From Planktothricoides raciborskii GIHE-MW2 (lineage in GTDB: Bacteria; Cyanobacteriota; Cyanobacteriia; Cyanobacteriales; Laspinemataceae), in NCBI RefSeq assembly GCF_040564635.1, contig NZ_CP159837.1, positions 1,553,001 to 1,617,000 of the forward strand: a DNA stretch of 64,000 bases. The letters are read 5' to 3'. The translations under genes and the position numbers were made by a program. The notes beneath the pieces were generated by a model. That model made no database searches. It had not been told where the DNA came from and worked only from the letters and a program-made list of their open reading frames with translations. Shown here piece after piece: positions 44,099 to 53,968 of the stretch (position 1 is the first letter of the stretch; the number at the start of each line of letters is the position of its first letter).

Positions 44099-46147
44099 TT
44101 ACTCACATCTCCAGATTTTGACGGTACTATCACTCGACCCACTGGCAAGGGTTTTGCCGTCGGGACTAAAGATGACGGAGGTGACGGCTTTGCTATGTTC
44201 GGTGAGGGTAGTTTGCAATTGACCCGTGGTTAAATCCCAAAGTTTAATTGTGGCATCATAGCTGCCGCTGGCAAAGGTTTTGCCGTTAGGGGCGATCGCC
44301 AGGGTGGTACTCGGCAACATAGGACCCGTGAGACTGTGTAATACTTGGCGAGTCTGAAGATCCCAAATTTTGATGGTGCGATCCCAACTACTGCTGATTA
44401 ACAGGCGTCCGTCCGGGGCGATCGCCACCCCATAGACTGCCCCAAGATGACCCGTCAGTTCAGCCAGTTCAGCCAGTTCAGCCCGTTCAGCCGGTTTTCC
44501 TGGGTGAGTGCTTTTGTCCAGTTGCCAAAGTTTAATCTTTTGATCTGCCGAACCACTCGCTAATAAATCACCAAGTAAATGGCGATTGGGATTAAAAGCC
44601 ACACTGATTACTTGTTGGCTATGACCTTTCAGAATTTGGGTTAATTCTCCGGTCGGCAAATTCCACAGGCAAATCGTTTGGTCACGACTGCCGGAAGCGA
44701 GGGTTAATCCATCAGGGGCGATCGCTACTGATGCTACCACACTGCGATGACCTGTCAATTCAAATCTCAGGGTCGGTGGCACACCTTGGTGTAACTCAGC
44801 GGTTCCCAACTGCCACAACCGCCAAACCAGAATCCGACCATCGGCGCTGCCACTGACTAAGGTCTGACCATTGGGGGTAATGGCTAAACAGGTGACAGGA
44901 TGGGGATGGGCCGTCAGAGTATGTAATAACTCACCCGTGGTAAAATCCCACAATTTAATCGTCCCATCGGCGCAACCAGCGATTAAAGCCCGACATTGTG
45001 TACTAAAAGCGATCGCCGTGACTTCTGGTATTCCTGGCGTATCTGCGGTCGCCGCATTCAAAGTTTGCACGCATTGCCATTTAGGGATGCGCGGAGATTT
45101 TGCCACCACCGGACTAGGCAACTCATTCACCGTTTGGGGCGGGGATATTTTTTCTATGGCTAATGGGGATGGTTTCTGAGAATTTTCTGGAGAATTTGGA
45201 GAACTCGTAGTCGATTTTGGGACTTTTTTAGCTTTAATTTGATAAGACTTGGGCAACTGCTTAATTAGCTGACGACTCAGGGCTGGATCTAAATCTGCTA
45301 ACACCGCTTTTGCTGCATCGTAACGATGACTAACCGGCCACAGCATTTTATCTAAAATCCGGGCTAAAGCAGGACTAATCGCACTTCTGAGATAGTCTCG
45401 CCAGACCCAGACCCCTTCCAAACTATCAAACAGATCAAACGGGGTCATTTCCGTCAGCAAATGCACGCAAGTCACCCCTAAACTATAAATATCACTGGCA
45501 AAAACCGCCTGACCCATTAACTGTTCCGGGGCAGTATATTCCGCACTGCCCACCATCGTTCCTGGACTCAGCATGGCCAGAGAATTCATCTGTTTAGCTA
45601 CTCCAAAATCTACCAAGACCAAAGACTGATTTTTCTCAGAGCGAATATCAGAGCGAATAATATTCTCTGGTTTAATATCTCGATGAATTAATCCATAATT
45701 ATGAATTAAGTGCAATACGGGCAAAATTGATTCTAATAATTCTCGAATATTCGCCTCGTTAAAACTCCCCGTATCCCTCAATTCTGCTTCTAGATTTTTT
45801 CCGGGGATAAATTCTTGGATCAAATACTGGCGATCGTTCTTCTCCAAGGCATCAATCAGGGCAGGAATTTGGGGATGTTGCCCTAATTCCGAGAGATTGG
45901 CTAATTCCTGTTCAAAGGAATTGGCTGCTTGTTTGGACTGATGGCGAAACTGTTTAATAATACAGCGGGGTTTGGTCGCTTCTGCTTCGGCAATGCCGAT
46001 AAAAGTCCGGCTATAGTTGCCACAACCAATGGGTTTGAGAACCCGATATTTGTCGCCCAGGAGTAACTTTTGGCCGCAATTTTGGCAAAAAAGATTCTGG
46101 TCAGGATTTTGGGGGTTTGGGCAATGGAGATTTAGGCAAAGGGTCAT
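44099..46147 (-). CDS. Ser/Thr protein kinase with C-terminal WD40 repeats (soluble)
   Basis: 682 residues. Zinc ribbon (CLNLHCPNP...CQNCG) about 4-25, kinase about 33-300 (IGCGNYSRTF loop with one glycine changed, CIIKQF, HRDIKPENII, VDFGVAKQM, TAPEQL), Ser/Pro linker about 315-355, then seven WD40 units (IKLWDFTTG, ILVWRLWQ, ICLWNLPTG, IKLWQLDK, IKIWDLQTR, IKLWDLTTG, VKIWRCE). Unlike the kinase at 10187 it has no membrane segment. One WD40 unit contains a run coded by a 9-base tandem repeat (AERAELAELAELTG, about 44455-44500), extending a loop. It lies between two chemoreceptor genes. Confidence 0.93.
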   Translation of the reverse strand: MTLCLNLHCPNPQNPDQNLFCQNCGQKLLLGDKYRVLKPIGCGNYSRTFIGIAEAEATKPRCIIKQFRHQSKQAANSFEQELANLSELGQHPQIPALIDALEKNDRQYLIQEFIPGKNLEAELRDTGSFNEANIRELLESILPVLHLIHNYGLIHRDIKPENIIRSDIRSEKNQSLVLVDFGVAKQMNSLAMLSPGTMVGSAEYTAPEQLMGQAVFASDIYSLGVTCVHLLTEMTPFDLFDSLEGVWVWRDYLRSAISPALARILDKMLWPVSHRYDAAKAVLADLDPALSRQLIKQLPKSYQIKAKKVPKSTTSSPNSPENSQKPSPLAIEKISPPQTVNELPSPVVAKSPRIPKWQCVQTLNAATADTPGIPEVTAIAFSTQCRALIAGCADGTIKLWDFTTGELLHTLTAHPHPVTCLAITPNGQTLVSGSADGRILVWRLWQLGTAELHQGVPPTLRFELTGHRSVVASVAIAPDGLTLASGSRDQTICLWNLPTGELTQILKGHSQQVISVAFNPNRHLLGDLLASGSADQKIKLWQLDKSTHPGKPAERAELAELAELTGHLGAVYGVAIAPDGRLLISSSWDRTIKIWDLQTRQVLHSLTGPMLPSTTLAIAPNGKTFASGSYDATIKLWDLTTGQLQTTLTEHSKAVTSVIFSPDGKTLASGSSDSTVKIWRCE

Positions 46148-46832
46148 AAACTGAATTGAAATTAATATTCACCACTTCAGACAGAGGACAGAGAAATACA
46201 CAGAAATATAGAGAGATGGCGTGAAGCTTCCGCAGCGTAACAGCGAATCGCCTCTGCCTCCGATCTTTGTGTCCTCTGTCTGAAGTGGTTATTTTAGTCT
46301 AATTTTATGCCAATCTTTAATTATGATATTTTATCCTAATATTTTATTCCTGAAGGTTAAATTCAGGGGATTCGCCCTCCGCGATCGCTCATTTACTCTC
46401 CGAAAATTGCGGATAAATTGGCAGTTATTTGTTAAGTTTTTTTAAGTTTTTTTGCGATTTATGATTTATTTTACCGTAAGCAGCCCCCACATATTTATCT
46501 GCATCAATTCGATATGTCACCCCATTTTGGGGCGCGATCGGCAGTCTGTGTTAGTCCAGCAAAGAATTCAAACCTAAAAATAACTTTTTCGGTGCAATTA
46601 GCAGTCGCGGATTCCCCGAATTAGTGCAGGGTATTTTTTCGGCAAAAAAATTTTATATTATAGATTTGTCTAATTTAAGTTATAATTTAATCAGGATCGA
46701 ATTCAACTAAATTACGCTCCTTAATTCTCTATTTATTCTATTTATTTTCGCTGGTTCAATGCGAATAATCCCTGCTGGGAAAAAAAATATAGATGGCATC
46801 GAATATATCTGAAAATCAGGAGATGAGCAATT
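46148..46832. other. Divergent promoter region with a 20-base inverted repeat
   Basis: ACCACTTCAGACAGAGGACA (46171-46190) is matched exactly by its complement at 46270-46289. The 79 bases between include a degenerate GCGTGAAGCTTCCGCAGCG palindrome and a GAATCGCC site. The rest (46290-46832) is AT-rich and would hold promoters for the kinase (minus) and receptor (plus). No gene is seen. Confidence 0.75.
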
Positions 46833-48314
46833 ATGCAGATTATTCCTAGAAATGAAATCATTAAATTTACCGAAGATGAAAAAAATTTATTGACAAAAAA
46901 TCGCCAAAAAAATCAGTGGCGACTGGGGAAAACTATTCCCATAGGTTTAGGCATAATTGCCAGTTTAAATCTGTTCAGTGCCATGATATCTCGAACCAAC
47001 ATATTGAGAATTTCTGATGCAATAGATTGGGTGAATACTGCCCATGAAGTTAAGGCAAATATTCGCTTATTGGACAGTCAAATATTAGAATTAGAAACCG
47101 ATGAGCGGGGTTTTTTGTTGACGGGTAATACGCAATATTTAACTCAGTATGAAGATTACGATGAATCTATATCTAAAGTGATTAGCGATTTAAGATTATT
47201 AATCAAAGATCCAAACCAGCTTGAACGACTTGATGATGTGGAAACTATCCTAAAAATTAGATTAAGTGAAATTGCGGCAACGATTCAGCTTAAGAAAAAT
47301 AATGAAACCGCAACGGTTCTCAAAGCAGTTCAGGACAACACCAGTAAAAATACGAGAAATCAAATCCGAATCCAACTGAAAAAGATGGAGGAAGAACAAC
47401 ATAAAATTATTGGTGAACGGCAAGAAATTGCCAATCAAGCAGAAATCCAAGCGAATTTACTGACGATCGCCACTTCTACGGGTATTTTTATGCTGGTTTG
47501 TGGCATGATTTGGTTTGTTTTGCGACAAGTGATTCAACCGATCGATCGCGCAGCTTTGACCATTAGTTCATCTTCGGCACAAATTGCCGCGACCGTGGAA
47601 GAACACGAACGCATTGCCAACCAGCAAGCAGCTTCGGTGAATCAAACCACCACGACAATGGATGAATTAGGGGCATCATCCCGACAAGCTGCGGGTCAAG
47701 CGGAAGCGGCAGCCCAAAATGTCGATCGCTTACTCATATTAGCCATTGGCAGCAATAAAGCGGAAAATATGACGTTTCAACATGAAGCGAACTTAAAGGA
47801 AAAATCTCAACAAATTGCTCAACAAGTGCTGAGTTTAAGTGAAAAGCTGACTCAAATCGATCGCATTGCTGGAGTAGTGAGTCAATTGGCCAATCAAACC
47901 AATATGTTAGCCCTGAATGCGGCGGTGGAAGCGGTGCGAGCAGGAGATCAGGGGAAAGGCTTTGGGGTCATTGCCACGGAAATTCGTAAACTGGCGGATC
48001 AAAGTGGTAAATATGCCGAGCAAATTAATGGACTGACCGCAGATATTCAACTAAGCACAGATGCCACAGTTAGTGTTAGCGAAGAGGGTAAAGAACTGGT
48101 GGAAAAAATGGTTAATTCTATTAATGAAATTGCCTTGAATATCAAACAAATTTCTTTTAATGCCAATCAACAAGCGATCGCCATTCAACAAAGTGTTGAA
48201 GCCATGACCAGCATTAACCAAGGAGCCGCAGAAACTGCCACGGGTATTGCCCAAACAAAAGCCAGTACCCAACAGTTGAATGAAGCAGCACAAGCCTTGA
48301 AAGCTCTGGTGTAG
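46833..48314 (+). CDS. CHASE3-domain methyl-accepting chemotaxis protein
   Basis: 493 residues. Membrane segment about 34-52, extracytoplasmic CHASE3 sensor about 62-200 ([37 protein letters not shown]), second membrane segment about 210-232, then signalling helices with [20 protein letters not shown] and [19 protein letters not shown]. The same EAVRAG variant occurs in the paralogue at 42263, and both keep [20 protein letters not shown], so they share an ancestor. Possible role: reporting a membrane or energy signal to a Che-type pathway for motility. Confidence 0.92.
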   Translation: MQIIPRNEIIKFTEDEKNLLTKNRQKNQWRLGKTIPIGLGIIASLNLFSAMISRTNILRISDAIDWVNTAHEVKANIRLLDSQILELETDERGFLLTGNTQYLTQYEDYDESISKVISDLRLLIKDPNQLERLDDVETILKIRLSEIAATIQLKKNNETATVLKAVQDNTSKNTRNQIRIQLKKMEEEQHKIIGERQEIANQAEIQANLLTIATSTGIFMLVCGMIWFVLRQVIQPIDRAALTISSSSAQIAATVEEHERIANQQAASVNQTTTTMDELGASSRQAAGQAEAAAQNVDRLLILAIGSNKAENMTFQHEANLKEKSQQIAQQVLSLSEKLTQIDRIAGVVSQLANQTNMLALNAAVEAVRAGDQGKGFGVIATEIRKLADQSGKYAEQINGLTADIQLSTDATVSVSEEGKELVEKMVNSINEIALNIKQISFNANQQAIAIQQSVEAMTSINQGAAETATGIAQTKASTQQLNEAAQALKALV

Positions 48315-48603
48315 TTGTAGGGGTGTAGGGTGTAGGGCCGCCATCGGCCGCCATCGGCCGCCATCGGGGGGAGAAGTGAATAGTGAATAGTGAATAGTGA
48401 ATAGTGAATAGTGAATAGTGATATTTAGGCATAACTTTTCACTTGTACGGGCGTCCTTGCGAAGCCCATGCCGTCAGGCTATATGGCCATTCGCCCCTAC
48501 GAATGCATCACTTTCTTCCCCTACACCCTACACCCTCTCGAACCCTACACCCTACACCTCTTACCCTGAGCCTGCCGAAGGGCTACACCCCACACCCTAC
48601 ACC
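48315..48603. repeat. Simple-sequence repeats between convergent genes
   Basis: Three copies of GGCCGCCATC (about 48338-48366), then six or seven copies of GTGAATA (about 48376-48420), a CTTGCGAAGCCCATGCCGTC palindrome fragment near 48460, and CCCTACACCCTACAC heptamer repeats (about 48520-48600), the complement of the TGTAGGG repeat at 15902. No gene. Confidence 0.85.
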
Positions 48604-49695
48604 CTAATTAGACTTATTTAAATGAGACTTTAACTCCTCGGTCATGGCATAATAAGCCCGTTTTGGGCGATAATTAAAATCAAAAATTAACGGATCTTTC
48701 ACGGTGCCTAAAAAACTTTTTAGCCAAGTATAGCGATCGGTAAATCCCCACATATTCAAAGTGTTACAATTCGGCGCTTCCAAGCAAATCCTCAAAAAAT
48801 ACCGATATATATCCGCTTGTTGGGCTAATTTTTCCTCTAATGTACCCGAAAACTGTGTCACGGGAACATCCATTTCCGTAATCACGATTTCTAAGCCAAT
48901 CTCATTAAAACGCTTCATATTTTCTGCCACTTCTTTCGGGTCATTGGCGGAAAGAAAGCCAATATGGGTTTGAAATCCTACCCCATCAATTGACACCCCA
49001 CGTTCTTTTAATTCTTTGGCTAATAAATATAAGGAATCGGCTTTTGAATTCAGCCCTTCCCCATATTCACTTAAATATAGCTTGGCGTCTGGATCCGCTT
49101 CGTGCGCCCAGCGAAAAGCTAAATCAATATATTCGGGGCCAATTGCTCGCATCCATAAGTTATCTCTTAAGGAACCATCAGATCCCAAGGGTTCATTGAC
49201 TACATCCCAATGTTGTACTTGACCGCGATAATGACCGACTAAAGTTTGAATGTGATCTCGGAGAATTTCTTTCATTTCATCTCTGGTAAATTGATTTTCC
49301 GTTAACCAACGGGGCAAGGAATGAAACCAAACAATTGTGTGTCCACGCATGGTCATATTATGGTCTTGAGCAAACTTCACCAGGGCATCAGGACGAGTAA
49401 AATCATAGCGATCGCGCTCTGGATGTACAATGATAAATTTCACCTCATTTTCCGTAGTCAGGCTATTGAACTCGCGGGCTAAAACTTCTCGATATTGCCA
49501 ATCTTTTTCTAAAATTTTATCCCCAACCGCTGACCCAATTAAAAACCCTTGCTGACTAGCCAAAGACCGCAAGGAAGTCGAGGGAATTTCTAGTTGAGTA
49601 CCGGGGACTGGATTGGCAATTAAGCATACAGAGGCAATGGCGATCGCCAACAGAATCACCTTCGTTACCACCCGCATTAAAAATAGGTGTTTCAT
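48604..49695 (-). CDS. Endo-1,4-beta-xylanase, glycoside hydrolase family 10
   Basis: 363 residues. N-terminal signal sequence about 1-32 (VILLAIAIASVCLIANPV), then a GH10 TIM barrel with no extra binding domains. Acid/base Glu168 lies in HWDVVNEPLG, nucleophile Glu274 in IVITEMDVP; other conserved segments are MTMRGHTIVWFHSLPRWL, GVGFQTHIG and NMWGFTDRYTWL. It cleaves beta-1,4-xylosidic bonds and is probably exported. GH10 enzymes are not usual in photosynthetic bacteria, so a role in remodelling the cell's own sheath polysaccharide, or use of plant-derived xylan, is open. No sugar-uptake genes adjoin it. Confidence 0.95.
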   Translation of the reverse strand: MKHLFLMRVVTKVILLAIAIASVCLIANPVPGTQLEIPSTSLRSLASQQGFLIGSAVGDKILEKDWQYREVLAREFNSLTTENEVKFIIVHPERDRYDFTRPDALVKFAQDHNMTMRGHTIVWFHSLPRWLTENQFTRDEMKEILRDHIQTLVGHYRGQVQHWDVVNEPLGSDGSLRDNLWMRAIGPEYIDLAFRWAHEADPDAKLYLSEYGEGLNSKADSLYLLAKELKERGVSIDGVGFQTHIGFLSANDPKEVAENMKRFNEIGLEIVITEMDVPVTQFSGTLEEKLAQQADIYRYFLRICLEAPNCNTLNMWGFTDRYTWLKSFLGTVKDPLIFDFNYRPKRAYYAMTEELKSHLNKSN

Positions 49696-49855
49696 TATAT
49701 TTTATTGGTAGTTATATTGGTAGTTATAGTTATACTATAGTCGCACCATTGTCGCCATTGAGTCGCACCATTGTCAGAAACGGCACTCCTAGTCAATGTG
49801 CGGTTAAGAATGCAATCTCTGACATCATAACGAACGTTTCACTTAAGGATCATTT

Positions 49856-52771
49856 ATGCATTTGATGATACCGATTTTTCCCTGTTATTCCGGCGAAATG
49901 CCGAAATTATTCAATCCATTGAACCCGCGCCATTATTTATTACTGGCTTATTGGATATTTTTTCGGCCTACGGCTTTAAATTCTTATTTCTATCAAGCTG
50001 CCCCGAACCTGCATCCGCAAGGAGGCTTCGGCAAATTCTGGCGCACCTGGAAAGTGCAGGCATATCGTCGCCTTTATCTGATGTTCGGGGCTACTTTGCT
50101 GTTATTGACAATTTTGCTCGGTTTAATCGCCAGTTTCTATAACCTCGCTACGGATCAAGGACATACTGCTTCGGTGAATGTCGTGACGCCAATTTCCTCT
50201 ACGCAATTTATCTCGGCTTCTACTGGTAGTAGTTTTAGTTCGTCTACTATTAAAATTTGGGATTTGCCAACCGGCGCTGTGAGTCATGCTTTAATGGCTG
50301 GGAATCGAGGAATTAATGCGATCGCCGTCTCTTCAGATCGAACACGCATCGTTTCCGGGGGCAGTAACAGCGAATTGATTGTCTGGGATTTAAAATCTGG
50401 CACAAAACTGAAAACCCTGGAAGGTCATCGCCGTTGGATCAACGATCTGGTGATTCTGGGGGATGGTCAGCGGGCGATTTCCGCTGCCGCTGATCAAACC
50501 CTCAAAATCTGGCAACTGGACTCCGGTAAAGCCTTATTCACTTTAGAAGGTCATACCAATTCGGTGAACGATATCGTTTTGACCGAGGATCAGAAACAAG
50601 TGATTTCCGCTTCCGAGGATAGAACTTTAAAAGTTTGGGACATTTCCTCCGGCAAAGAAGTCAAAACCCTCAGCGGTCATCAGGTTGGGGTGAACAAAGT
50701 GGTGATTTTGCCCGGAAACAAAGCCCTCAGCGGATCTGTTGATGGGATTTTGAAAGTGTGGGATTTAGCATCCGGGAAAGAATTGCGGACATTAACCGGA
50801 CATACGGACAGCATCCAAGATATCGCGGTGACATCAGATGGGAAATTGGCAATTTCTGGGTCAGCCGATCGCACCTTAAAAGTCTGGGACTGGCAAACCG
50901 GAAAACTCTTGCATACCCTCACAGGTCATCAAGGCTGGGTGAATTCCGTAGCGGTGACTCCTGATGGTCAGCAAGCTATTTCCGCCTCTTCTGACCATAC
51001 CTTAAAAGTCTGGAATCTCCAACAGGGAAAAGAATTAAATACCCTCAAGGGTCATACGGAATGGGTGCGAACGGTGCAATTAACCCCCGATGGTCAATGG
51101 GCAATTTCTGGGTCAGGAGATGCCAGACCGAAAGTTTGGGATTGGAAGTCCGGTCAAGAAATTCCCCTCAAGTCTGCGGAGAATACCATCAAGTTAGCCC
51201 GAATTGGTTTTTATGTCGCCATGATTTTCGCGATCGCCACGGGTCTATTTCTGATTGCCCTGATTTTGGCGATCGGGATGATGGCTTTTGGCATTGCGGG
51301 CAGCCTCTTCTCTATTCTGGTTTTGGCTTTAGGCAGCACCATCGTCTTTACTTGGCTGTTCGTAGCTGCCGATGTGGTCGCTGTTAACCCCTCATTCCGA
51401 GAAGTATTCGGCGCGATGGCCCTAGATCCACAGTGGATTAATGCGGGGTTTGCCATTTCCTTGGGATTGCTATTTAATGTGGCGTTTAATTTAACCGGCA
51501 GAAAAGCGATCGCCCCAATCAGCAGCATCGCCCTAGTTTTCATCGTCGGGATTGCGATCGGTGCCCTCGAAGCCACTATATTAAGTAACAGTCAAATCAT
51601 TACCCGAATTCGCCTAAACAGTGGCATAAAAACCGGGATAACTGTTGGTTTGCGATTCAACTTACTGGTCTTAATTGGCGCAGTGCGAGCCATATTTTAC
51701 CCCATTGAACTTGCCTGGTCTGTCTATAGCAGCGTTCAAATTTTTTCTAAGGGGGGCAAAGGACATCCCGTGGAATGGGATGAACTACAAATTTTTCCCT
51801 TGTGGGGGACTCAGAAATATCTATATCGGCGATTACAGGCGTTTACTGCAAAGGGCGACCCCATCTCTGGACTACGTTTAATTGCCGAAGTTGCCAGCAA
51901 CCCCTTTCAAAGAGTTTTCGCTATCCAAGCCCTGCATAAATTCTTACATAACGCTGAAAATGATGGAAAAAATTACAGCCCGCTACATTTGATTTATGCC
52001 ATTTTGACCGATCCAGAATTAAAAGCATTCGTTTCAACTCCCAGCAGTCAACAAGATTGGCGCATTTTACCCAGCCGTCAACAATTACTCCTCGGCGAAC
52101 TCGACCAACGCTGGGTTGACTGTAGTAGCGATTGGATCGATCGCCTAATTTCCCGAATTGTTTGGTTAAAATTGCGGATTTTAATTGGGTTTTGGTGGCA
52201 CCACCGCACCACTCCCTTAACCCAATTTGCCGGAATGCTTTATGAATTTTTGAACCACAAAGACACAGAGGACACAAAGGACATCCGGGATTATGAAAGA
52301 ATTTATGATCGTCTGATTGACTATCCCGGTGGCACAGAAATTGCCCTTTCCTTTCAAGCAATGGCTACTTGCTTGAAAGTTCAAGAATTGGCAGATATGG
52401 CTGAGGTGGTTAAGGCGATCGAACCCTTGGGAAATATACCCCCAGGTTCGCGGTTCGATTTTTTTGCGTCCCAAAGGGGCGACACTGCCCCCCTATGGGG
52501 GGACGCCATTCGACCAGCAGTAATTCAGGCTTTAATTCGTTTAGCAGATATAGCCAAGATATCGATGAATCAACCTACCACAGATGCAGTTCAAAAATTA
52601 AGCGCGATCGCTTATGGGATGATTCTGCTGCAAGAACTCGATACCGAATTAATCGCCCAAACAAATATCCCCCTGCCGGAAAAAATCATCCTGAAAAAAA
52701 TTATTGCTCATTGGCGTCCATTACTAACTCAAGCAACCCATCAAACCCTAGCACAGTTCAATATGTTTTAA
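49856..52771 (+). CDS. WD40-repeat protein with polytopic membrane domain
   Basis: 971 residues from ATG 49856 (AAGGA upstream). N-terminal ~75 residues, one membrane helix about 76-100 (LYLMFGATLLLLTILLGLIA), WD40 propeller about 105-440 (IKIWDLPTG, LIVWDLKSG, LKIWQLDSG, LKVWDISSG, LKVWDLASG, LKVWDWQTG, LKVWNLQQG, PKVWDWKSG), then five to six membrane helices about 450-640, and a ~320-residue soluble C-terminus with no recognised domain. No kinase or other enzyme domain is visible. The combination of propeller and multi-pass membrane region suggests a scaffold at the membrane. Family not recognised. Confidence 0.85.
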   Translation: MHLMIPIFPCYSGEMPKLFNPLNPRHYLLLAYWIFFRPTALNSYFYQAAPNLHPQGGFGKFWRTWKVQAYRRLYLMFGATLLLLTILLGLIASFYNLATDQGHTASVNVVTPISSTQFISASTGSSFSSSTIKIWDLPTGAVSHALMAGNRGINAIAVSSDRTRIVSGGSNSELIVWDLKSGTKLKTLEGHRRWINDLVILGDGQRAISAAADQTLKIWQLDSGKALFTLEGHTNSVNDIVLTEDQKQVISASEDRTLKVWDISSGKEVKTLSGHQVGVNKVVILPGNKALSGSVDGILKVWDLASGKELRTLTGHTDSIQDIAVTSDGKLAISGSADRTLKVWDWQTGKLLHTLTGHQGWVNSVAVTPDGQQAISASSDHTLKVWNLQQGKELNTLKGHTEWVRTVQLTPDGQWAISGSGDARPKVWDWKSGQEIPLKSAENTIKLARIGFYVAMIFAIATGLFLIALILAIGMMAFGIAGSLFSILVLALGSTIVFTWLFVAADVVAVNPSFREVFGAMALDPQWINAGFAISLGLLFNVAFNLTGRKAIAPISSIALVFIVGIAIGALEATILSNSQIITRIRLNSGIKTGITVGLRFNLLVLIGAVRAIFYPIELAWSVYSSVQIFSKGGKGHPVEWDELQIFPLWGTQKYLYRRLQAFTAKGDPISGLRLIAEVASNPFQRVFAIQALHKFLHNAENDGKNYSPLHLIYAILTDPELKAFVSTPSSQQDWRILPSRQQLLLGELDQRWVDCSSDWIDRLISRIVWLKLRILIGFWWHHRTTPLTQFAGMLYEFLNHKDTEDTKDIRDYERIYDRLIDYPGGTEIALSFQAMATCLKVQELADMAEVVKAIEPLGNIPPGSRFDFFASQRGDTAPLWGDAIRPAVIQALIRLADIAKISMNQPTTDAVQKLSAIAYGMILLQELDTELIAQTNIPLPEKIILKKIIAHWRPLLTQATHQTLAQFNMF

Positions 52772-53116
52772 TCACAAGGGGCGATTCCGCAAATAAGTAA
52801 ATATATTTGTATGGGCGTGATATTTCCGGCAGTAAATATCGGATTACAAGCAATAACCTATATACCGGAATGCTTCGCCCTGGTAAACATGAAATGCTCT
52901 CAACTCGTAGGCGATCGCGCTCTCGTTGCAACCAAGCAAGAAACCGGGGCAAGAAACCGGGTTTCTATAAGAGTTGTTGGTTAGTGGCAAAGGTTATCTG
53001 AAGAAACCCGGTTTCTGGGTTTGGGTGGCAAAGATGGTCTAAAGAAACCCGGTTTCTGGGACTAAGGGCGATCGCGTACAATAGAAAGCATACATTCTTG
53101 CCCAAAACCGATCTTT
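52772..53116. repeat. Repeat-filled gap
   Basis: A divergent copy of the GCATTCCGG element (about 52810-52883), then AGAAACCGGGGCAAGAAACC and the palindrome pair with core TATAAGAGTTGTTGGTTAGT (about 52935-53060), with three right-arm copies AGAAACCCGGTTTCTGGG. Ends with the leader of the DUF4160 remnant. Confidence 0.8.
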
Positions 53117-53271
53117 ATGCCAGTAATTTCCATGTTTTATGGTGTGATCGTGATGATGTACTACTTTCATAACCAAAAACATCAATCCCCACACATCCAC
53201 GTCACCTATCAAGATGATCTGTAATTGCAGTCAATGGGCAAGAAATATTCAAAATCAACCCCCTCCAGTAA
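53117..53271 (+). pseudogene. DUF4160 gene with internal deletion and frame change
   Basis: From ATG 53117 the product MPVISMFYGVIVMMYYFHNQ, then KHQSPHIHVTYQDDL, stops at 53224 after 35 codons. This is the first half of a DUF4160 protein (hallmark PHIHV.Y). The last part of a DUF4160 protein, AVNGQEIFKINPLQ, follows directly in another frame (53227-53271). The middle ~40 residues are missing. The DUF2442 gene usually paired with DUF4160 follows 14 bases later and is intact. Confidence 0.8.
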
Positions 53272-53285
53272 TCAGGAGTAATTAT

Positions 53286-53561
53286 ATGTCTCCCAAAGTT
53301 CTTCAAGTAGAACCCTTGGAATCTTATCAACTTCGCCTGACTTTTAGCAATGGCGAAATTCGTCGTTTTGATGTGACTCCTTATCTTAACAAAGGCATAT
53401 TCACCGAACTTCAAAACATTGAATATTTTCAACAAGTAAAACTTAGCTTTGGCAGCATTCAATGGCCTCACGAACAAGATTTTAGTGCGGATACCCTCTA
53501 CCTCACCAGTCAGCCGGAAGAAAAAACTGTAGAGCCGATATTTTCTCACTCAGCCCGATAA
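53286..53561 (+). CDS. DUF2442-family protein
   Basis: 91 residues from ATG 53286, with AGGAG 8 bases upstream; an open extension back to 53214 lies over the DUF4160 remnant and is rejected. Pattern: VLQVEPLESYQLRLTFSNGE, IRRFDVTPYLNKGIFTEL, SFGSIQWPHEQDFSADTLYL, all typical of DUF2442. DUF2442 and DUF4160 genes commonly form pairs with TA-like features. Here the partner is broken, so this gene is either orphaned or has another target. Confidence 0.88.
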   Translation: MSPKVLQVEPLESYQLRLTFSNGEIRRFDVTPYLNKGIFTELQNIEYFQQVKLSFGSIQWPHEQDFSADTLYLTSQPEEKTVEPIFSHSAR

Positions 53562-53968
53562 TAATTTGCACTCAAGCAAATCGTTACAGCCGATTCGTAG
53601 GGGCGAAGCATTCCGGCAGTCAATATCGGAGTAAAACCAATAACCTATATACCGGAATGCTTCGCCCTGGCACATATTATATCCGTAGGGGCGAAGCATT
53701 CCGGCAGTAAATATCGGGGTAAAACCAATAACCTATATACCGGAATGCTTCGCCCTGACTGGGGTTCACGAGTTGCCAGCTTGCCAAGAAACCGGGTTTC
53801 TAGTAGGGGCGAATGGCCATTCGCCCCTACTAGGTTGGGTGACAAAGATGGTCTAAAGAAACCCGGTTTCTGGGGATTATATTTGTAGGGGCGAAGCATT
53901 CCGGCAGTCAATATCGGGTTACAACCAATAACCTATATACCGGAATGCTTCGCCCTGGCACAAATGAT
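53562..53968. repeat. Three GCATTCCGG inverted-repeat elements and one AGAAACCGGG element
   Basis: 73-base elements at 53597-53669, 53685-53757 and 53885-53957: GTAGGGGCGAAGCATTCCGG, a core ending AACCAATAACCTATATA, then CCGGAATGCTTCGCCCTG. Between the second and third is an AGAAACCGGGTTTCT ... AGAAACCCGGTTTCT element with the nested TAGGGGCGAATGGCCATTCG palindrome (about 53788-53872). No gene. Confidence 0.9.

Noticed and set aside
53645-53911. Minus-strand frames with GRSIPVYRLLVLPRYLLPEC (also near 59778-60130 and 61238-61602)
   Set aside because: The same peptide recurs wherever the GCATTCCGG element occurs; it is a repeat translation, not a gene family.
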